From CAZCTC01 sp964501335 (GTDB lineage: Bacteria > Chloroflexota > Anaerolineae > B4-G1 > SLSP01), in the NCBI GenBank assembly GCA_964501335.1, contig CAZCTC010000001.1, positions 139,884-203,883 of the forward strand: a stretch of 64,000 nucleotides of DNA, written 5' to 3'. Below are positions 8,563-16,703 of the stretch, one piece after another. The notes beneath the pieces were generated by a model. That model was not told where the DNA came from. It was given only the letters and a program-made list of their open reading frames with translations, and did no database searches. Within the stretch, counting starts at the first letter, position 1. Every line of letters begins with the position of its first letter. Both the position numbers and the translations under genes were made by a program.

Positions 8563-9385
8563 AAACGCCAACCCTTTGTATGGAATTCGATTTTATTGAG
8601 CTGCAGGGAGCAGAATTTTTGGGAATTAATTGTATGATACTGTGATTTGGGGTTTGAGCAACTGGGAAACCAAAACGCCGGATAAACCAGGCAAAAATGA
8701 AGGGCGGCCGGTTGCCCGGCCGCCCATACATCTGATCCGCACAGACTTAAGAAAAAGAAGTCCATAATCAGGAAGATGTAGAGTATGAAGATTGAATAAG
8801 TAGCCGATGTCCAGGATTGAAGTTCTGGTAGTCCAGGTTGATGAAGGTGTTCAAGAACGAATTTGAGTACGATGTTGAAATAAGAAGTCGATGTCGATAT
8901 CCAGGATGAAGTTAAAGTAGTAGAAGTTGAAATGGAAAAAGCAGGTTGAGGTTGAATACGATGAAGAAATGGAGGTTGAAAAAGAGGTTGAAGGTGAAGA
9001 TCCAGTAGGATGAAGAATGGTGTAGAAGTTTAAGATTGAAGAAGGGGTTGAAAAGGAAGAAGAAGTAGTAGTAGAAGTTGTTTAAGATTCATGATGTTAA
9101 AGATTGAAAAACTGCAAACCTGATGTGCTGCGTCGGATCGATGATGTATCTACATCTGGAAAAGAATTGCCGGTTTTTAAACCCGGTTGAGCGCTTCCAC
9201 CGGGTGTTTCTTACCGCGCTCTTACTATACACCCCTCGCCTGCTTATGCATCCCCCCACTTGACGGGAAATCAACCTCACCACCAATCCAGTCTTTTCCC
9301 TGTCCATCTGACCAGGATAAAGAATTTTATATTTCTCTCGCCTTCCCTTTGAACGAAACAGAGGAAAAGGGCTCTAACTAAAATC
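8563..9385. other. Long gene-free region with purine-rich tract and hairpins
   Basis: No gene is visible. At 8699-8726 there is a strong hairpin (GGGCGGCCGG / CCGGCCGCCC). From about 8763 to 9115 the plus strand is a low-complexity A/G/T sequence poor in C, built from loosely repeated GTTGAA, GATGAA and GAAGTAG units with stops in every frame. At 9176-9208 is a second hairpin (AACCCGG / CCGGGT) with T-runs on the minus side. A minus-strand TTCAAA-16-TATAAA at about 9330-9357 could drive a short RNA ending at that hairpin, but this is weak. Confidence 0.5.
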
Positions 9386-10156
9386 TCACTCAACGACGGG
9401 CTCATCCTGGCGCACAAAAACCAGCCCGGCCGCCACAGAAAAAACGATCACATACACCGCCAATGCTACATAAGGCAGCCCCATCGGTAAAACCACATCC
9501 TCAGGCACCCCTCGCTGCCCATCCAGGCCCATTCTGAAAGCAAACTCCGGCACCAGAGCCACGACCTGCCAGACCTGACCTTTGCTCCAATGCAGTGCAC
9601 TCTCCAACGGTTTGATCAACAACATGGCCACTACCGGCGGCCGCAAAATTCCCCACGCAACGGCCGCTGCCGTTAAAGCCCACTTACCCCGCCGAAAGAC
9701 TACCGAACAAAGTAATCCCAAAGTGGCGTAGACCTCTAAAAGGAAAAAAACCATCCCAAACTCCACCAAAAAATCGCCCCAGATCAACATCTTGCCCGAG
9801 ATAGCCGCTCCGACCACCCCCCCCACCAGAGCACTTCCCGCTGCCCCGGCGCAAAGGATCAACGTTGCCCCCCACTTAGCCGCAAAAAGGGCGGGGCGGG
9901 ATATCCCCTGCGTCAATAACAAATCCAGCGTCCGATGCTCCCGCTCCCTGGCTATGATATCGAAACCGACGATCACGCCGACTACCCCACCCAACCAGAA
10001 GATCACACTGGTATCTTCAATTCGCCCCTGAGCCTTACTCACCATCATCAACAAACACTGTACAGCACCGAACAAGCCCCATACCGCCAACAACCGCGAA
10101 GAGCGCATTTCATATAGATCCCGCCTCACGACAGCCTCCATCTTTCGCCAGCTCAT
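9386..10156 (-). CDS. ABC-2 type transporter permease
   Basis: A 256-residue membrane protein with about six transmembrane helices (near 22-38, 50-66, 93-115, 127-150, 160-180 and 228-246). Between helices 2 and 3 is the conserved cytoplasmic stretch IIAREREHRTLDLLLTQGISR, diagnostic of ABC-2 permeases (E.E..T...LL..P.S). Its ATG overlaps the stop of the ATPase gene (ATGA), so the two are translationally coupled. Substrate unknown; such pairs export drugs, lipids or peptides or act in bacteriocin immunity. Its position upstream of the peptide locus makes a link possible but unproven. Confidence 0.85.
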   Translation of the reverse strand: MSWRKMEAVVRRDLYEMRSSRLLAVWGLFGAVQCLLMMVSKAQGRIEDTSVIFWLGGVVGVIVGFDIIAREREHRTLDLLLTQGISRPALFAAKWGATLILCAGAAGSALVGGVVGAAISGKMLIWGDFLVEFGMVFFLLEVYATLGLLCSVVFRRGKWALTAAAVAWGILRPPVVAMLLIKPLESALHWSKGQVWQVVALVPEFAFRMGLDGQRGVPEDVVLPMGLPYVALAVYVIVFSVAAGLVFVRQDEPVVE

Positions 10157-11022
10157 GCCGTCACCTCCGCCTGCTCGACAATACGATAAAAAAGCGACTC
10201 CAAATTCGTCGCCTGGATCAATCCCACCGCAATCCCGGCGCCCATCAACCGGGCCGTAATCGAAGGTAACTCTTTCTGCGAAACGGCCACCCGCACCCCT
10301 TCCGGCACAGCCGTCGCCCCCATGGATTGCAACAGCGCCGCCGCGATCATCGGATCGCCGGTCACGCCGATCGTGTAGGCCTCTTCCACCCGACTCTGAT
10401 AACGTAACTGCCCCCGATGCAAAATCCCCACTGACGAACAGAGCATCTGCACTTCGCCCATGACATGCGAAGAGAGAAATACGGTCGCCCCCTCCGCCTG
10501 CAAACTCCGTACAATCTCCCGCATCTCCGCCACCCCCTGGGGATCAAGCCCCGCAGTCGGCTCATCCAAAAACAGATAGCGCGGCGCCTTGAGCAAAGCT
10601 ATCGCCAGTTGCGCCTTCCGCTGTTGCCCCGGCGACAATGTCCCACAGGGACGATCCAACGGCACCCCCGCCTGCCGGGCAAAAGCCAAACCCCGATCGA
10701 TCGCCGTTTCAGCCAGCGTGGCATAGGTCCGCAACAAATCCATCACGGTCGCCCGCTCAAAAAAATGCATCTCTTGAGAAACAAAACTGACCGTCGGGAT
10801 CAACCGGCAGGTATCCTCCGGCCCCCGCACCTCCACATTGTCGACCCGGGCATATCCGGCGGTCGGACGCAACAAACCACAAATCATTCGCATCACCGTC
10901 GTCTTCCCCGCTCCGTTAAGTCCCAAAAAGCCGAAAACTTCCCCATCGGCCACTCGCAAATCCACATTCTGCACCGCTCGATAACGGCCATACTGCTTGG
11001 TCAAACCATGGCTCTCGATCAT
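10153..11022 (-). CDS. ABC transporter ATP-binding protein
   Basis: A 289-residue ATPase with Walker A GLNGAGKTT, Q-loop FVSQEMHFF, signature LSPGQQRKAQ, Walker B YLFLDEPTAGLDP and switch His in LSSHVM. The signature is LSPGQ rather than the usual LSGGQ. I chose the ATG at 11022, preceded by AGGAG; an in-frame GTG at 11034 overlaps the upstream stop and has no ribosome site. The C-terminal 80 residues resemble the extension of DrrA/CcmA-type ATPases. It forms an operon with the permease (9386-10156) and the lipoprotein upstream. Confidence 0.9.
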   Translation of the reverse strand: MIESHGLTKQYGRYRAVQNVDLRVADGEVFGFLGLNGAGKTTVMRMICGLLRPTAGYARVDNVEVRGPEDTCRLIPTVSFVSQEMHFFERATVMDLLRTYATLAETAIDRGLAFARQAGVPLDRPCGTLSPGQQRKAQLAIALLKAPRYLFLDEPTAGLDPQGVAEMREIVRSLQAEGATVFLSSHVMGEVQMLCSSVGILHRGQLRYQSRVEEAYTIGVTGDPMIAAALLQSMGATAVPEGVRVAVSQKELPSITARLMGAGIAVGLIQATNLESLFYRIVEQAEVTA

Positions 11023-11030
11023 TGCACTCC

Positions 11031-11432
11031 TCACTTAAGCGTAAATTCCAATGTCTGCGTTCCCTGGTCAGGAACGAAATAGTCACAATAATAAGTACCG
11101 GCCGGCCAATCCGTTCCCGTCTCCAGTTTAAAAACCATCACCACCGGATTGAGCGAATCCGCTGCCCTTAAAGTGGATAAGTTTTCCGTCACTAACACTT
11201 CCTCGCTCCGTCTCCACGTCGCCTTAACCTCCATCCCCTCATAAGCCTCGGTCAACTCCAGGCTCAAATAGACCGTCTCGCCTGGTTTGAAAGTCGTCGC
11301 CGCCGGATCGACCTTCCCCTCCCCATTCACCGCAGCCGCCAGCCCCACCTCACCCAACATCGCATCCGCACCACAGCCCAGTAACAACATCCCCAACACC
11401 ATCAATCCCAACCAGCGGTAAATCCGTTTCAT
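11031..11432 (-). CDS. Small lipoprotein, unknown function
   Basis: 133 residues with a lipoprotein signal: MKR start, hydrophobic core LGLMVLGMLLLG and lipobox LLLGC, which puts the lipidated Cys at residue 20. The mature part is a small beta-rich domain with TFKPGETVYLSLEL and WPAGTYYCDYFV, resembling Ig-like ligand-binding or chaperone folds. It ends 8 bp before the ATPase start and is the first gene of the three-gene operon. It may be an external accessory or sensor of the ABC transporter; I do not recognise the family. Confidence 0.75.
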   Translation of the reverse strand: MKRIYRWLGLMVLGMLLLGCGADAMLGEVGLAAAVNGEGKVDPAATTFKPGETVYLSLELTEAYEGMEVKATWRRSEEVLVTENLSTLRAADSLNPVVMVFKLETGTDWPAGTYYCDYFVPDQGTQTLEFTLK

Positions 11433-11612
11433 TTCAACCAGCCTCCTGACTTAATTTTGAACATCTGTAAACTAAGTCGCCTCATCCGCTTAAATCCTTC
11501 GGTAAAAACTCTCCCCCCTTCCGCGCGGCGCTACCTGCCGAAAAAACATCCCCTGCGGGACGCCACCAAGCCCCGCCCCTGACAAAAATTCGGCCAAAAA
11601 CAAATTTCATGT

Positions 11613-11715
11613 TATACTAATCAAGTCTCCGGCGGCGGCTACCCAGCGCCGGACTACCTCAACTTATTCAAGCAGGGAGAATCCCGAATCTTCGGGAATT
11701 CGCTCCCTGCTTTTT
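11613..11715 (+). promoter_or_regulatory. Structured leader with terminator before the metal transporter (attenuator candidate)
   Basis: A TATACT box at 11613-11618 is followed by two stem-loops: 11626-11653 (TCCGGCG / CGCCGGA) and a strong terminator at 11671-11715 (AGCAGGGAG / CTCCCTGCT with an inner ATCCCGAA/TTCGGGAT stem, then TTTTT). The terminator precedes the ATG at 11758 and would stop transcription before the gene. A terminator inside a leader of about 130 nt ahead of a metal transporter suggests a riboswitch or attenuator. It does not match the NiCo or yybP-ykoY consensus as I know them. Confidence 0.5.
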
Positions 11716-11757
11716 GTATATCAGGGAGCGGTCACCACCATTCAAGGAGTACTTCAA

Positions 11758-12651
11758 ATGCAATGGATTCGTGAACAGGCCCCCAACCAGGAGCGACGGT
11801 CGCTCTACCGCACCGCCATGATCATCACCTTAGCGGGCAACCTGATCCTGGTCATCGGCAAAGGTATCGCCACCTATCTCTCCCACAGTACCGCCTTTTA
11901 CGCCGACACGGCCAATTCGGCCTCCGACGTCGTCTATTCTTTGATGATCGTCCTGGGACTCTGGATGGCCCAACAGCCTCCCGACATCTCCCACCCCCAG
12001 GGTCACAGCCGTTTTGAACCCCTGGTTGGACTCGCCGTCGCCGCTTCCATGACCTTTGCCGGCTACGAAGCGGCCCGCGTCGCCATCGTTCGCTTTATCG
12101 AGGGCGGTAAAAGCATCGAACTCGGAGCCCCTACCATTATCCTGATCGTCGCCGTGCTCATCAAAATCGGCATGTTCATCTCGATCCGTCGCATCGCCCG
12201 CCAGCTCGGCAGCCCCACCTTCGAAGCCACCGCCCGCGACAACCTCTCCGATGTCCTGACCTCCACCGCCGCATTCCTGGGCGCCCTCGGCTCCAGCGTC
12301 GTACCGCTCTTCGACCCCATCGCCGGCATCGCCGTCTCCATCTGGATCTTCCGCGCCGCCCTCACCGCCTGGAAAGAAAACCTCGCCTTCCTCACCGGCG
12401 CCGGCGCCCCCCCCGAACTGCGGGAAAAAATCGCCCAGGTGGCCGGTGAAGTCGAAGGCGTCCACGAAGTCCATCAAGTCATCACCGAATATGCCGGCCC
12501 CCAACTCATCGCCGACCTGCACATCAACGTCGACGGCCACATAACGCTGGATCAGGCTCACGCCATTTGTGACGAGGTCCAACGCCGGCTGGAAGCCATC
12601 CCGGAAGTCGATCGGGCTTACATCCACGTCGAACCTGAAGAAAAGAAGTGA
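11758..12651 (+). CDS. Cation diffusion facilitator (CDF) metal efflux protein
   Basis: 297 residues with six predicted membrane helices followed by a C-terminal cytoplasmic ferredoxin-like domain (about 210-295; EVEGVHEVHQVITEY, LIADLHINVDGH). The metal site reads FYADTANSASD in helix 2 and ATARDNLSDVLTS in helix 5, giving NSASD and DNLSD. The His usual in zinc-type CDFs is absent from both, which argues for a Mn/Fe-type or other specificity (inferred). Ribosome site AAGGAG sits 10 nt before the ATG. The gene is preceded by a terminator-containing leader (11613-11715). Confidence 0.9.
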   Translation: MQWIREQAPNQERRSLYRTAMIITLAGNLILVIGKGIATYLSHSTAFYADTANSASDVVYSLMIVLGLWMAQQPPDISHPQGHSRFEPLVGLAVAASMTFAGYEAARVAIVRFIEGGKSIELGAPTIILIVAVLIKIGMFISIRRIARQLGSPTFEATARDNLSDVLTSTAAFLGALGSSVVPLFDPIAGIAVSIWIFRAALTAWKENLAFLTGAGAPPELREKIAQVAGEVEGVHEVHQVITEYAGPQLIADLHINVDGHITLDQAHAICDEVQRRLEAIPEVDRAYIHVEPEEKK

Positions 12652-12704
12652 CCCGCCTTTGCATATAGCCCGAAAAAAAGAGAAAAAACGCAATACGGCA
12701 TAAT

Positions 12705-12880
12705 TCACTCAGATTGCACGGCAAAGGCACCAAAGACGCAAAAAAGCCTATGTTTGGGCGCACTTCAGAAAGTGCGCCCAAACATAAACAAAAAATTCGC
12801 TCTCCCTGCTGCGCACCGCGCGTCGCATCTTACGGAAAAAGTGCCGGGTGCGGGGCGCTAAAAGCAAACCGCACAATATA
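12705..12880 (+). repeat. Dispersed palindromic intergenic repeat, copy 2
   Basis: Hairpin at 12749-12786 (TATGTTTGGGCGCAC, loop TTCAGAAA, and the full complement), then CTCTCCCTG, GCGCGTCGCATCTTACGG and GTGCGGGGCGC. Just before it, at 12713-12748, are degenerate direct repeats of GCAAAGGC and CAAAGACGC type. Confidence 0.85.
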
Positions 12881-12896
12881 GAAAAAAGGAGGATCG

Positions 12897-13712
12897 ATGC
12901 ATACGCTGCCCGGTTTTAATTACGCCCCTAACCCCAGCCCCAACATCCGCTCCATCCAACAACGCACAGAAAACGGCATCCACTATCACGCCTTCACCTT
13001 CGCCACCCCCTTCGGCTACCGCCGTGCCGCGACCCTGATCTCCCCGGAAGGCTCCGGCCCCTTTGCCGCCGCCCTCTTCGTCCACTGGTTCGAACCCGGC
13101 AATCCCACCTCCAACCGCCGCCAGTTTCGCCCCGACGCCGTCCAGCTGGCCTCCCGGGGCGTCGTCTCCCTTCTCGTGGAAACCATGTGGTCCGACGATG
13201 ACTGGTTCTACAAACGCACTCAGGAAGACGACATCGAAAACTCCATCCGCCAGGTCACCGAACTGCGCCTGGAACTCGACATCCTCCTGGCTCAACCCGG
13301 CGTTGATCCGCAACGCCTCGCCTTCGTCGGCCACGACTTCGGCGCCATGTACGGCGTCCTGACCGGCAGCCTGGACGGCCGCCCTTCCTGCTATGTGCTG
13401 ATGGCCGGCACCCCCCGCTTCCCGGATTGGTATCTCTACTATCCCGATCTCGACCCGGAAGCCCGGGCCCGCTTCAAAGAAAGCCTGGCCCCCCTGGACC
13501 CCATCACCCACATCGCCGGCCTGACCCCCGCCCCCCTGCTCTTCCAGTTCGCCAAAGACGACCCCCACGTTCCCATTCAAAGCGCGCTCGATTTCTATAA
13601 CGCCGCCGCCGAACCCAAAGCCCTGCTCTGGTATGACTGCGGCCACGGCCTCAACGATGAAGCCACCGCCGACCGCCTGGAATGGCTCACCCAAATGCTC
13701 CGCCTGAACTAA
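12897..13712 (+). CDS. Alpha/beta hydrolase, dienelactone-hydrolase-like, Asp at nucleophile position
   Basis: 271 residues, no signal, so cytosolic. The nucleophile elbow (about 146-154) reads FVGHDFGAMYG, with Asp where dienelactone hydrolases have Cys and esterases have Ser. The likely acid and base are in FAKDDPHVP and WYDCGHGLN. GHDFG with Asp is the pattern of haloalkane dehalogenases and epoxide hydrolases, yet the overall layout (VHWFEPG, SRGVVSLLVETMWSDDDW) looks like the DLH/acyl-aminoacyl peptidase branch. GGAGG lies 6 nt before the ATG. A single gene between repeats; substrate unknown. Confidence 0.75.
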   Translation: MHTLPGFNYAPNPSPNIRSIQQRTENGIHYHAFTFATPFGYRRAATLISPEGSGPFAAALFVHWFEPGNPTSNRRQFRPDAVQLASRGVVSLLVETMWSDDDWFYKRTQEDDIENSIRQVTELRLELDILLAQPGVDPQRLAFVGHDFGAMYGVLTGSLDGRPSCYVLMAGTPRFPDWYLYYPDLDPEARARFKESLAPLDPITHIAGLTPAPLLFQFAKDDPHVPIQSALDFYNAAAEPKALLWYDCGHGLNDEATADRLEWLTQMLRLN

Positions 13713-13715
13713 AAG

Positions 13716-13765
13716 AGGAAAATCCCTTGTTTTCGGCGGCTTTTTGAAGCCGCCGAAAACCTAAA
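13716..13765 (+). repeat. Dispersed repeat hairpin, short copy
   Basis: Hairpin 13729-13760 (GTTTTCGGCGGCTT, TTT, GAAGCCGCCGAAAAC) 17 bp after a stop codon; only the hairpin part of the element remains. Just downstream, 13785-13820, is a CTGTGTCCTCTGTGTCTCC direct repeat. Confidence 0.75.
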
Positions 13766-13860
13766 TAAAGAAACTCTCTCTAAATTCTTCTCTGTGTCCT
13801 CTGTGTCTCCGTGGTGAATCTCTTCCAGCCGCCCTTCCTGGCTTAACCAGGGTATCAGGG

Positions 13861-13866
13861 TATAAT
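13861..13866 (+). promoter_or_regulatory. -10 box directly before ATG (possible leaderless start)
   Basis: TATAAT ends 6 nt before the ATG at 13873, so the transcript would begin at about that ATG. The -35 (CTGGCT) is weak. A second in-frame ATG at 13897 would give a short leader instead. Confidence 0.5.
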
Positions 13867-13872
13867 GGGAAC

Positions 13873-14730
13873 ATGCGTCCCTGGGGACCCTTATTTATGG
13901 AAAACACAACCCAATTGCCGACCGCCAATTTCTGGCTCTGGCCTCTCGAAGAAAGCTGGAGCCTTTTGCCCATTGCCGCCACGCTCGGCGGAGCCCTGGC
14001 CTACACCCATCCCGAAACCGGCCTCCTGGCTGCCACCCTCGGCATGTTGCTTGCCGGCTGGCTCCCCCTCTGGCGCGCCCTCACCATCACCAACTGGACC
14101 GCCTCCCTGCAAAGCTGGCACAACTGGGAAAAAGAAATTCCCCTGGCTCATTGGCCTTACCTGCAACCTGACACCCCCGGTGCCGCCCTCCATCAGTCTC
14201 TCTCGCGCGCCCGCTCCTGGTGGAAAGAAAACGGAGCCGCATCCTTAACTGCCCCCCTTCAAACCATCATCTTCGCCCTCCTCATCAGCCTTCTGGCCGG
14301 CCTCGCCCTGGGCCGCATGGCCTTGATGTACACCTTCCTGCTGCTCTCCTGGGCTGAAATGGCCCTGCTCTGGACCGAAGGCCGACACTCCGTACCTGAC
14401 GGCTGGGAAATCCCCGCCATGATCGGCCTGCCCTGGATGCTGGGCGCTGCAGTGAGCAACGCGCCGCTCGATCAGGCCGCCTTCGCCGCCCTGGCCCTCT
14501 CCATCGCTGTCACCCTGGCCGCCCGCCCCTCGCGTTGGACGCTGCCGGGTTACCTGACCTTAACCGCCTTCTTGCTCTATACAGGCCAGCCGATCGCCGC
14601 CGGGCTGGTCCTCGGGCTCTCCTTCCCGCTGCTGCTCCTGCAAACCACGCCCATCGATCCGGCACGTTACCGCCGCGCGGCCCTTCCCTGGCTTTTAGGA
14701 ACTATCATTTTAACGGCCCTGGTGTTGTAA
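13873..14730 (+). CDS. Hydrophobic membrane protein, unknown function
   Basis: 285 residues (277 if the ATG at 13897 is used) with about eight hydrophobic helices in two clusters (about 30-70 and 130-280) around a Trp-rich soluble loop (about 75-125). It reads as an integral membrane protein. No family is recognised. It ends 2 bp before the methyltransferase gene and is followed by two ABC-2 permeases, so it is probably the first gene of a four-gene operon (13873-17816). Confidence 0.65.
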   Translation: MRPWGPLFMENTTQLPTANFWLWPLEESWSLLPIAATLGGALAYTHPETGLLAATLGMLLAGWLPLWRALTITNWTASLQSWHNWEKEIPLAHWPYLQPDTPGAALHQSLSRARSWWKENGAASLTAPLQTIIFALLISLLAGLALGRMALMYTFLLLSWAEMALLWTEGRHSVPDGWEIPAMIGLPWMLGAAVSNAPLDQAAFAALALSIAVTLAARPSRWTLPGYLTLTAFLLYTGQPIAAGLVLGLSFPLLLLQTTPIDPARYRRAALPWLLGTIILTALVL

Positions 14731-14732
14731 AT

Positions 14733-15569
14733 ATGGCCCGTTGGATTGGACTCGGCTTGCTGATTTTGGGAGGGATCGGCCTGCTTTACTGGCAGCTGAT
14801 CCTGGCAGAAGGTGCCTATTTAGGGCGCCGCGTCGTCACCTGGCTCTATGACTGGAGCGCCCACCTCTACGATCGCATCAAAAACTACGATCCCGGCTAC
14901 GAACAATGGTTTCTCGGATTGCCGCTCTCCCGAGCCCTGGCCCTCTTCCCCGACCCTCTGGTCCTGGATGTCGCCACCGGCACCGGGCGCCTCGCCCGCA
15001 CCCTCTTTGAACAGGCCGGCTTTCACGGCCGGCTGATTGGAGTCGATCTCTCCCGTAAAATGCTTTCCGAAGCCGCTCAGGCCGTAGAACCCTGGAAAGA
15101 TCGCATCACCCTTCTGCACCAGGATGCCCAACAACTGCCCTTTCCCGACGCCACCTTCGACGCCGTGACCAGTCTGGAAGCCCTGGAATTCACCCCGGAC
15201 CCCGCCGGCGTCCTGCGTGAAATGGTCCGCGTCCTCCGTCCCGGCGGCGTTCTGCTCGTCTCCAACCGCATCGGCCAGGGCGCCCGCTACATGCCCGGCC
15301 GCACCTTTACCCCGGAAGCCTTTGAAGAACTGCTGCACACCCTGCCGCTCGAAATGATCCGCATCCAGCCCTGGCAGGAAGATTACGATCTGGCCTGGGC
15401 AGTCAAACAAGGCATCGCCGGCCCTACCGGAATGCGCCGGCTGGACGAAATCCTGCGCTGCCCTCACTGCGGATCTCCCTTACAGGCTGAAACCCGGGCC
15501 TTGCAATGTCGCACCCAGACTCGCCACCGCTTTCCCATCGCCGGAGACGGCGTCGTCGAGTTGACATGA
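14733..15569 (+). CDS. Membrane-anchored class I SAM methyltransferase with C-terminal zinc ribbon
   Basis: 278 residues. One N-terminal membrane helix (about 4-24) is followed by a Rossmann methyltransferase: motif I VLDVATGTGRLA, acidic LIGVDLSRKML, motif IV FDAVTSLEALEF and post motif VLRPGGVLLVSNRIG. Near the C terminus RCPHCGSPL and LQC look like a treble-clef zinc site of Trm112 or YcaR type. The layout resembles UbiE/COQ5-like enzymes acting on membrane substrates. The start at 14733 follows the preceding stop by 2 bp. Its stop overlaps the next start (ATGA). Substrate unknown. Confidence 0.8.
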   Translation: MARWIGLGLLILGGIGLLYWQLILAEGAYLGRRVVTWLYDWSAHLYDRIKNYDPGYEQWFLGLPLSRALALFPDPLVLDVATGTGRLARTLFEQAGFHGRLIGVDLSRKMLSEAAQAVEPWKDRITLLHQDAQQLPFPDATFDAVTSLEALEFTPDPAGVLREMVRVLRPGGVLLVSNRIGQGARYMPGRTFTPEAFEELLHTLPLEMIRIQPWQEDYDLAWAVKQGIAGPTGMRRLDEILRCPHCGSPLQAETRALQCRTQTRHRFPIAGDGVVELT

Positions 15570-16702
15570 TTGGACCGGGACGTGCAGGCGGATTCTCTTC
15601 ACGGCGGTTTCGCGCTGTGCTCCTCAAAGAATTTCGCCACATCTGGCGTGATGTGCGGACCCTGCTTCTGGTCATCCTCGCCCCGCCGCTGCTGCTCTGG
15701 CTGCTCGCCAACATCTTCCAGCTGGATTCTCAACGCGCGCGCTTTGCCGTCTGGGATCTTGACAATTCCCCAACCTCCCGCCGTTACACCGCCATGTTGA
15801 CCTCCGACGGCGACTTCACGCTGGTCCGTTACATCCACTCGGAAGCTGAAATCGAGCCGCTGTTGCAAAGCGGAGAAGCCGCCTTCATTTTGATCCTCCC
15901 GGATGGCTTCAGCGATTACCTCCTCAGCGGCCGACCTTCCGAAATCCAGGCAGTCTTCGACGGCTCCGATGCCATCCGGGCCCCCCAGGCCCTCGGAGCC
16001 CTGGAACAGCGTACCCAGGCCTTCAATCAACAAATCCTGCTCCAGGGTCGCTCCCTGCCGCCCGCCCCCCTCACCATGGATTATTCGGTCTGGTACAATC
16101 CCTCCCTGAAATCTGCGTTCAGCATGGTCCCCGGCCTCATCCCGATCGTCATGACCATGCCGGCCCTGGCCTTCGCGCTCTCTCTGGCCCGGGAACGAGA
16201 GCTGGGCTCCTTTGAAGGCTTAATCGCCACTCCCGTTCAGGGGCCGGAATATCTCCTGGGCAAAGGCCTGGCCTATATCGTCCTGGGACTTGCCGGCATC
16301 TTTCTCACCTGGGGTGTGGCCGTCATCGTCTTTTCCGTTCCCTTCCGCGGCTCCTTCCTCCTCTACGTCGGCCTCTCCATCATCTACCTCGCCGCCACCA
16401 ACGGCATCGTGATGGCACTCTCCCGCTTCATCCACAGCCAGCAAATCGCCCTTTTCGTCATCCTGCTCTATTTCTTCGTTCCCAGCTTTTTCGTGGGCGG
16501 GCTGGTCTTACCGCCCCCGGTCGGTCCCGAGAAAATTATCCCCGACATCATCCCCACCACCCACTTCATCGTCATCACCCGCAGCCTCTTTCTCAAAGCC
16601 CTGCCGCTTTCCGCCCTGGCCCGTCCCGTCTTAATTCTTATCGGCATGACCATTGCCGGGCTGGTCCTGGCGCTGCTCAGCTTCCGCAAACGGCTGGTTT
16701 GA
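15566..16702 (+). CDS. ABC-2 type exporter permease (YbhS/YbhR-like), first of pair
   Basis: 378 residues with the classical layout: one N-terminal helix after an RAVLLKEFRHIWRD amphipathic segment, a large external domain (about 45-185), then five helices. LARERELGSFEGLIATPV is the conserved ABC-2 cytoplasmic motif. It starts at the ATGA overlap with the methyltransferase and is followed 1 bp later by a paralogous permease. No ATPase gene is adjacent; two ATPases plus two HlyD adaptors of the matching type lie at 45525-50522. Confidence 0.85.
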   Translation: MIGPGRAGGFSSRRFRAVLLKEFRHIWRDVRTLLLVILAPPLLLWLLANIFQLDSQRARFAVWDLDNSPTSRRYTAMLTSDGDFTLVRYIHSEAEIEPLLQSGEAAFILILPDGFSDYLLSGRPSEIQAVFDGSDAIRAPQALGALEQRTQAFNQQILLQGRSLPPAPLTMDYSVWYNPSLKSAFSMVPGLIPIVMTMPALAFALSLARERELGSFEGLIATPVQGPEYLLGKGLAYIVLGLAGIFLTWGVAVIVFSVPFRGSFLLYVGLSIIYLAATNGIVMALSRFIHSQQIALFVILLYFFVPSFFVGGLVLPPPVGPEKIIPDIIPTTHFIVITRSLFLKALPLSALARPVLILIGMTIAGLVLALLSFRKRLV

Positions 16703-16703
16703 C

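Noticed and set aside
9386..11432. Dedicated exporter of the RiPP locus
   Set aside because: It is a plausible neighbour, but separated by 820 bp with no peptidase C39 domain and its own lipoprotein partner; left as an unassigned ABC transporter.
11830..12708. Long open frame on the minus strand opposite the CDF gene (Gly/Asp-rich translation)
   Set aside because: It is the mirror of a GC-rich coding frame with strong codon bias; no ribosome site, no recognisable domain, and the plus-strand frame is a clear CDF protein. The same holds for the long antisense frames opposite tex, murJ, the PLP genes and the fused XDH gene.
14535..14732. Upstream extension of the methyltransferase frame to 14535
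   Set aside because: It overlaps the end of the membrane protein gene for 195 bp and has an Arg/Pro-rich translation; the ATG at 14733 gives a proper N-terminal helix.
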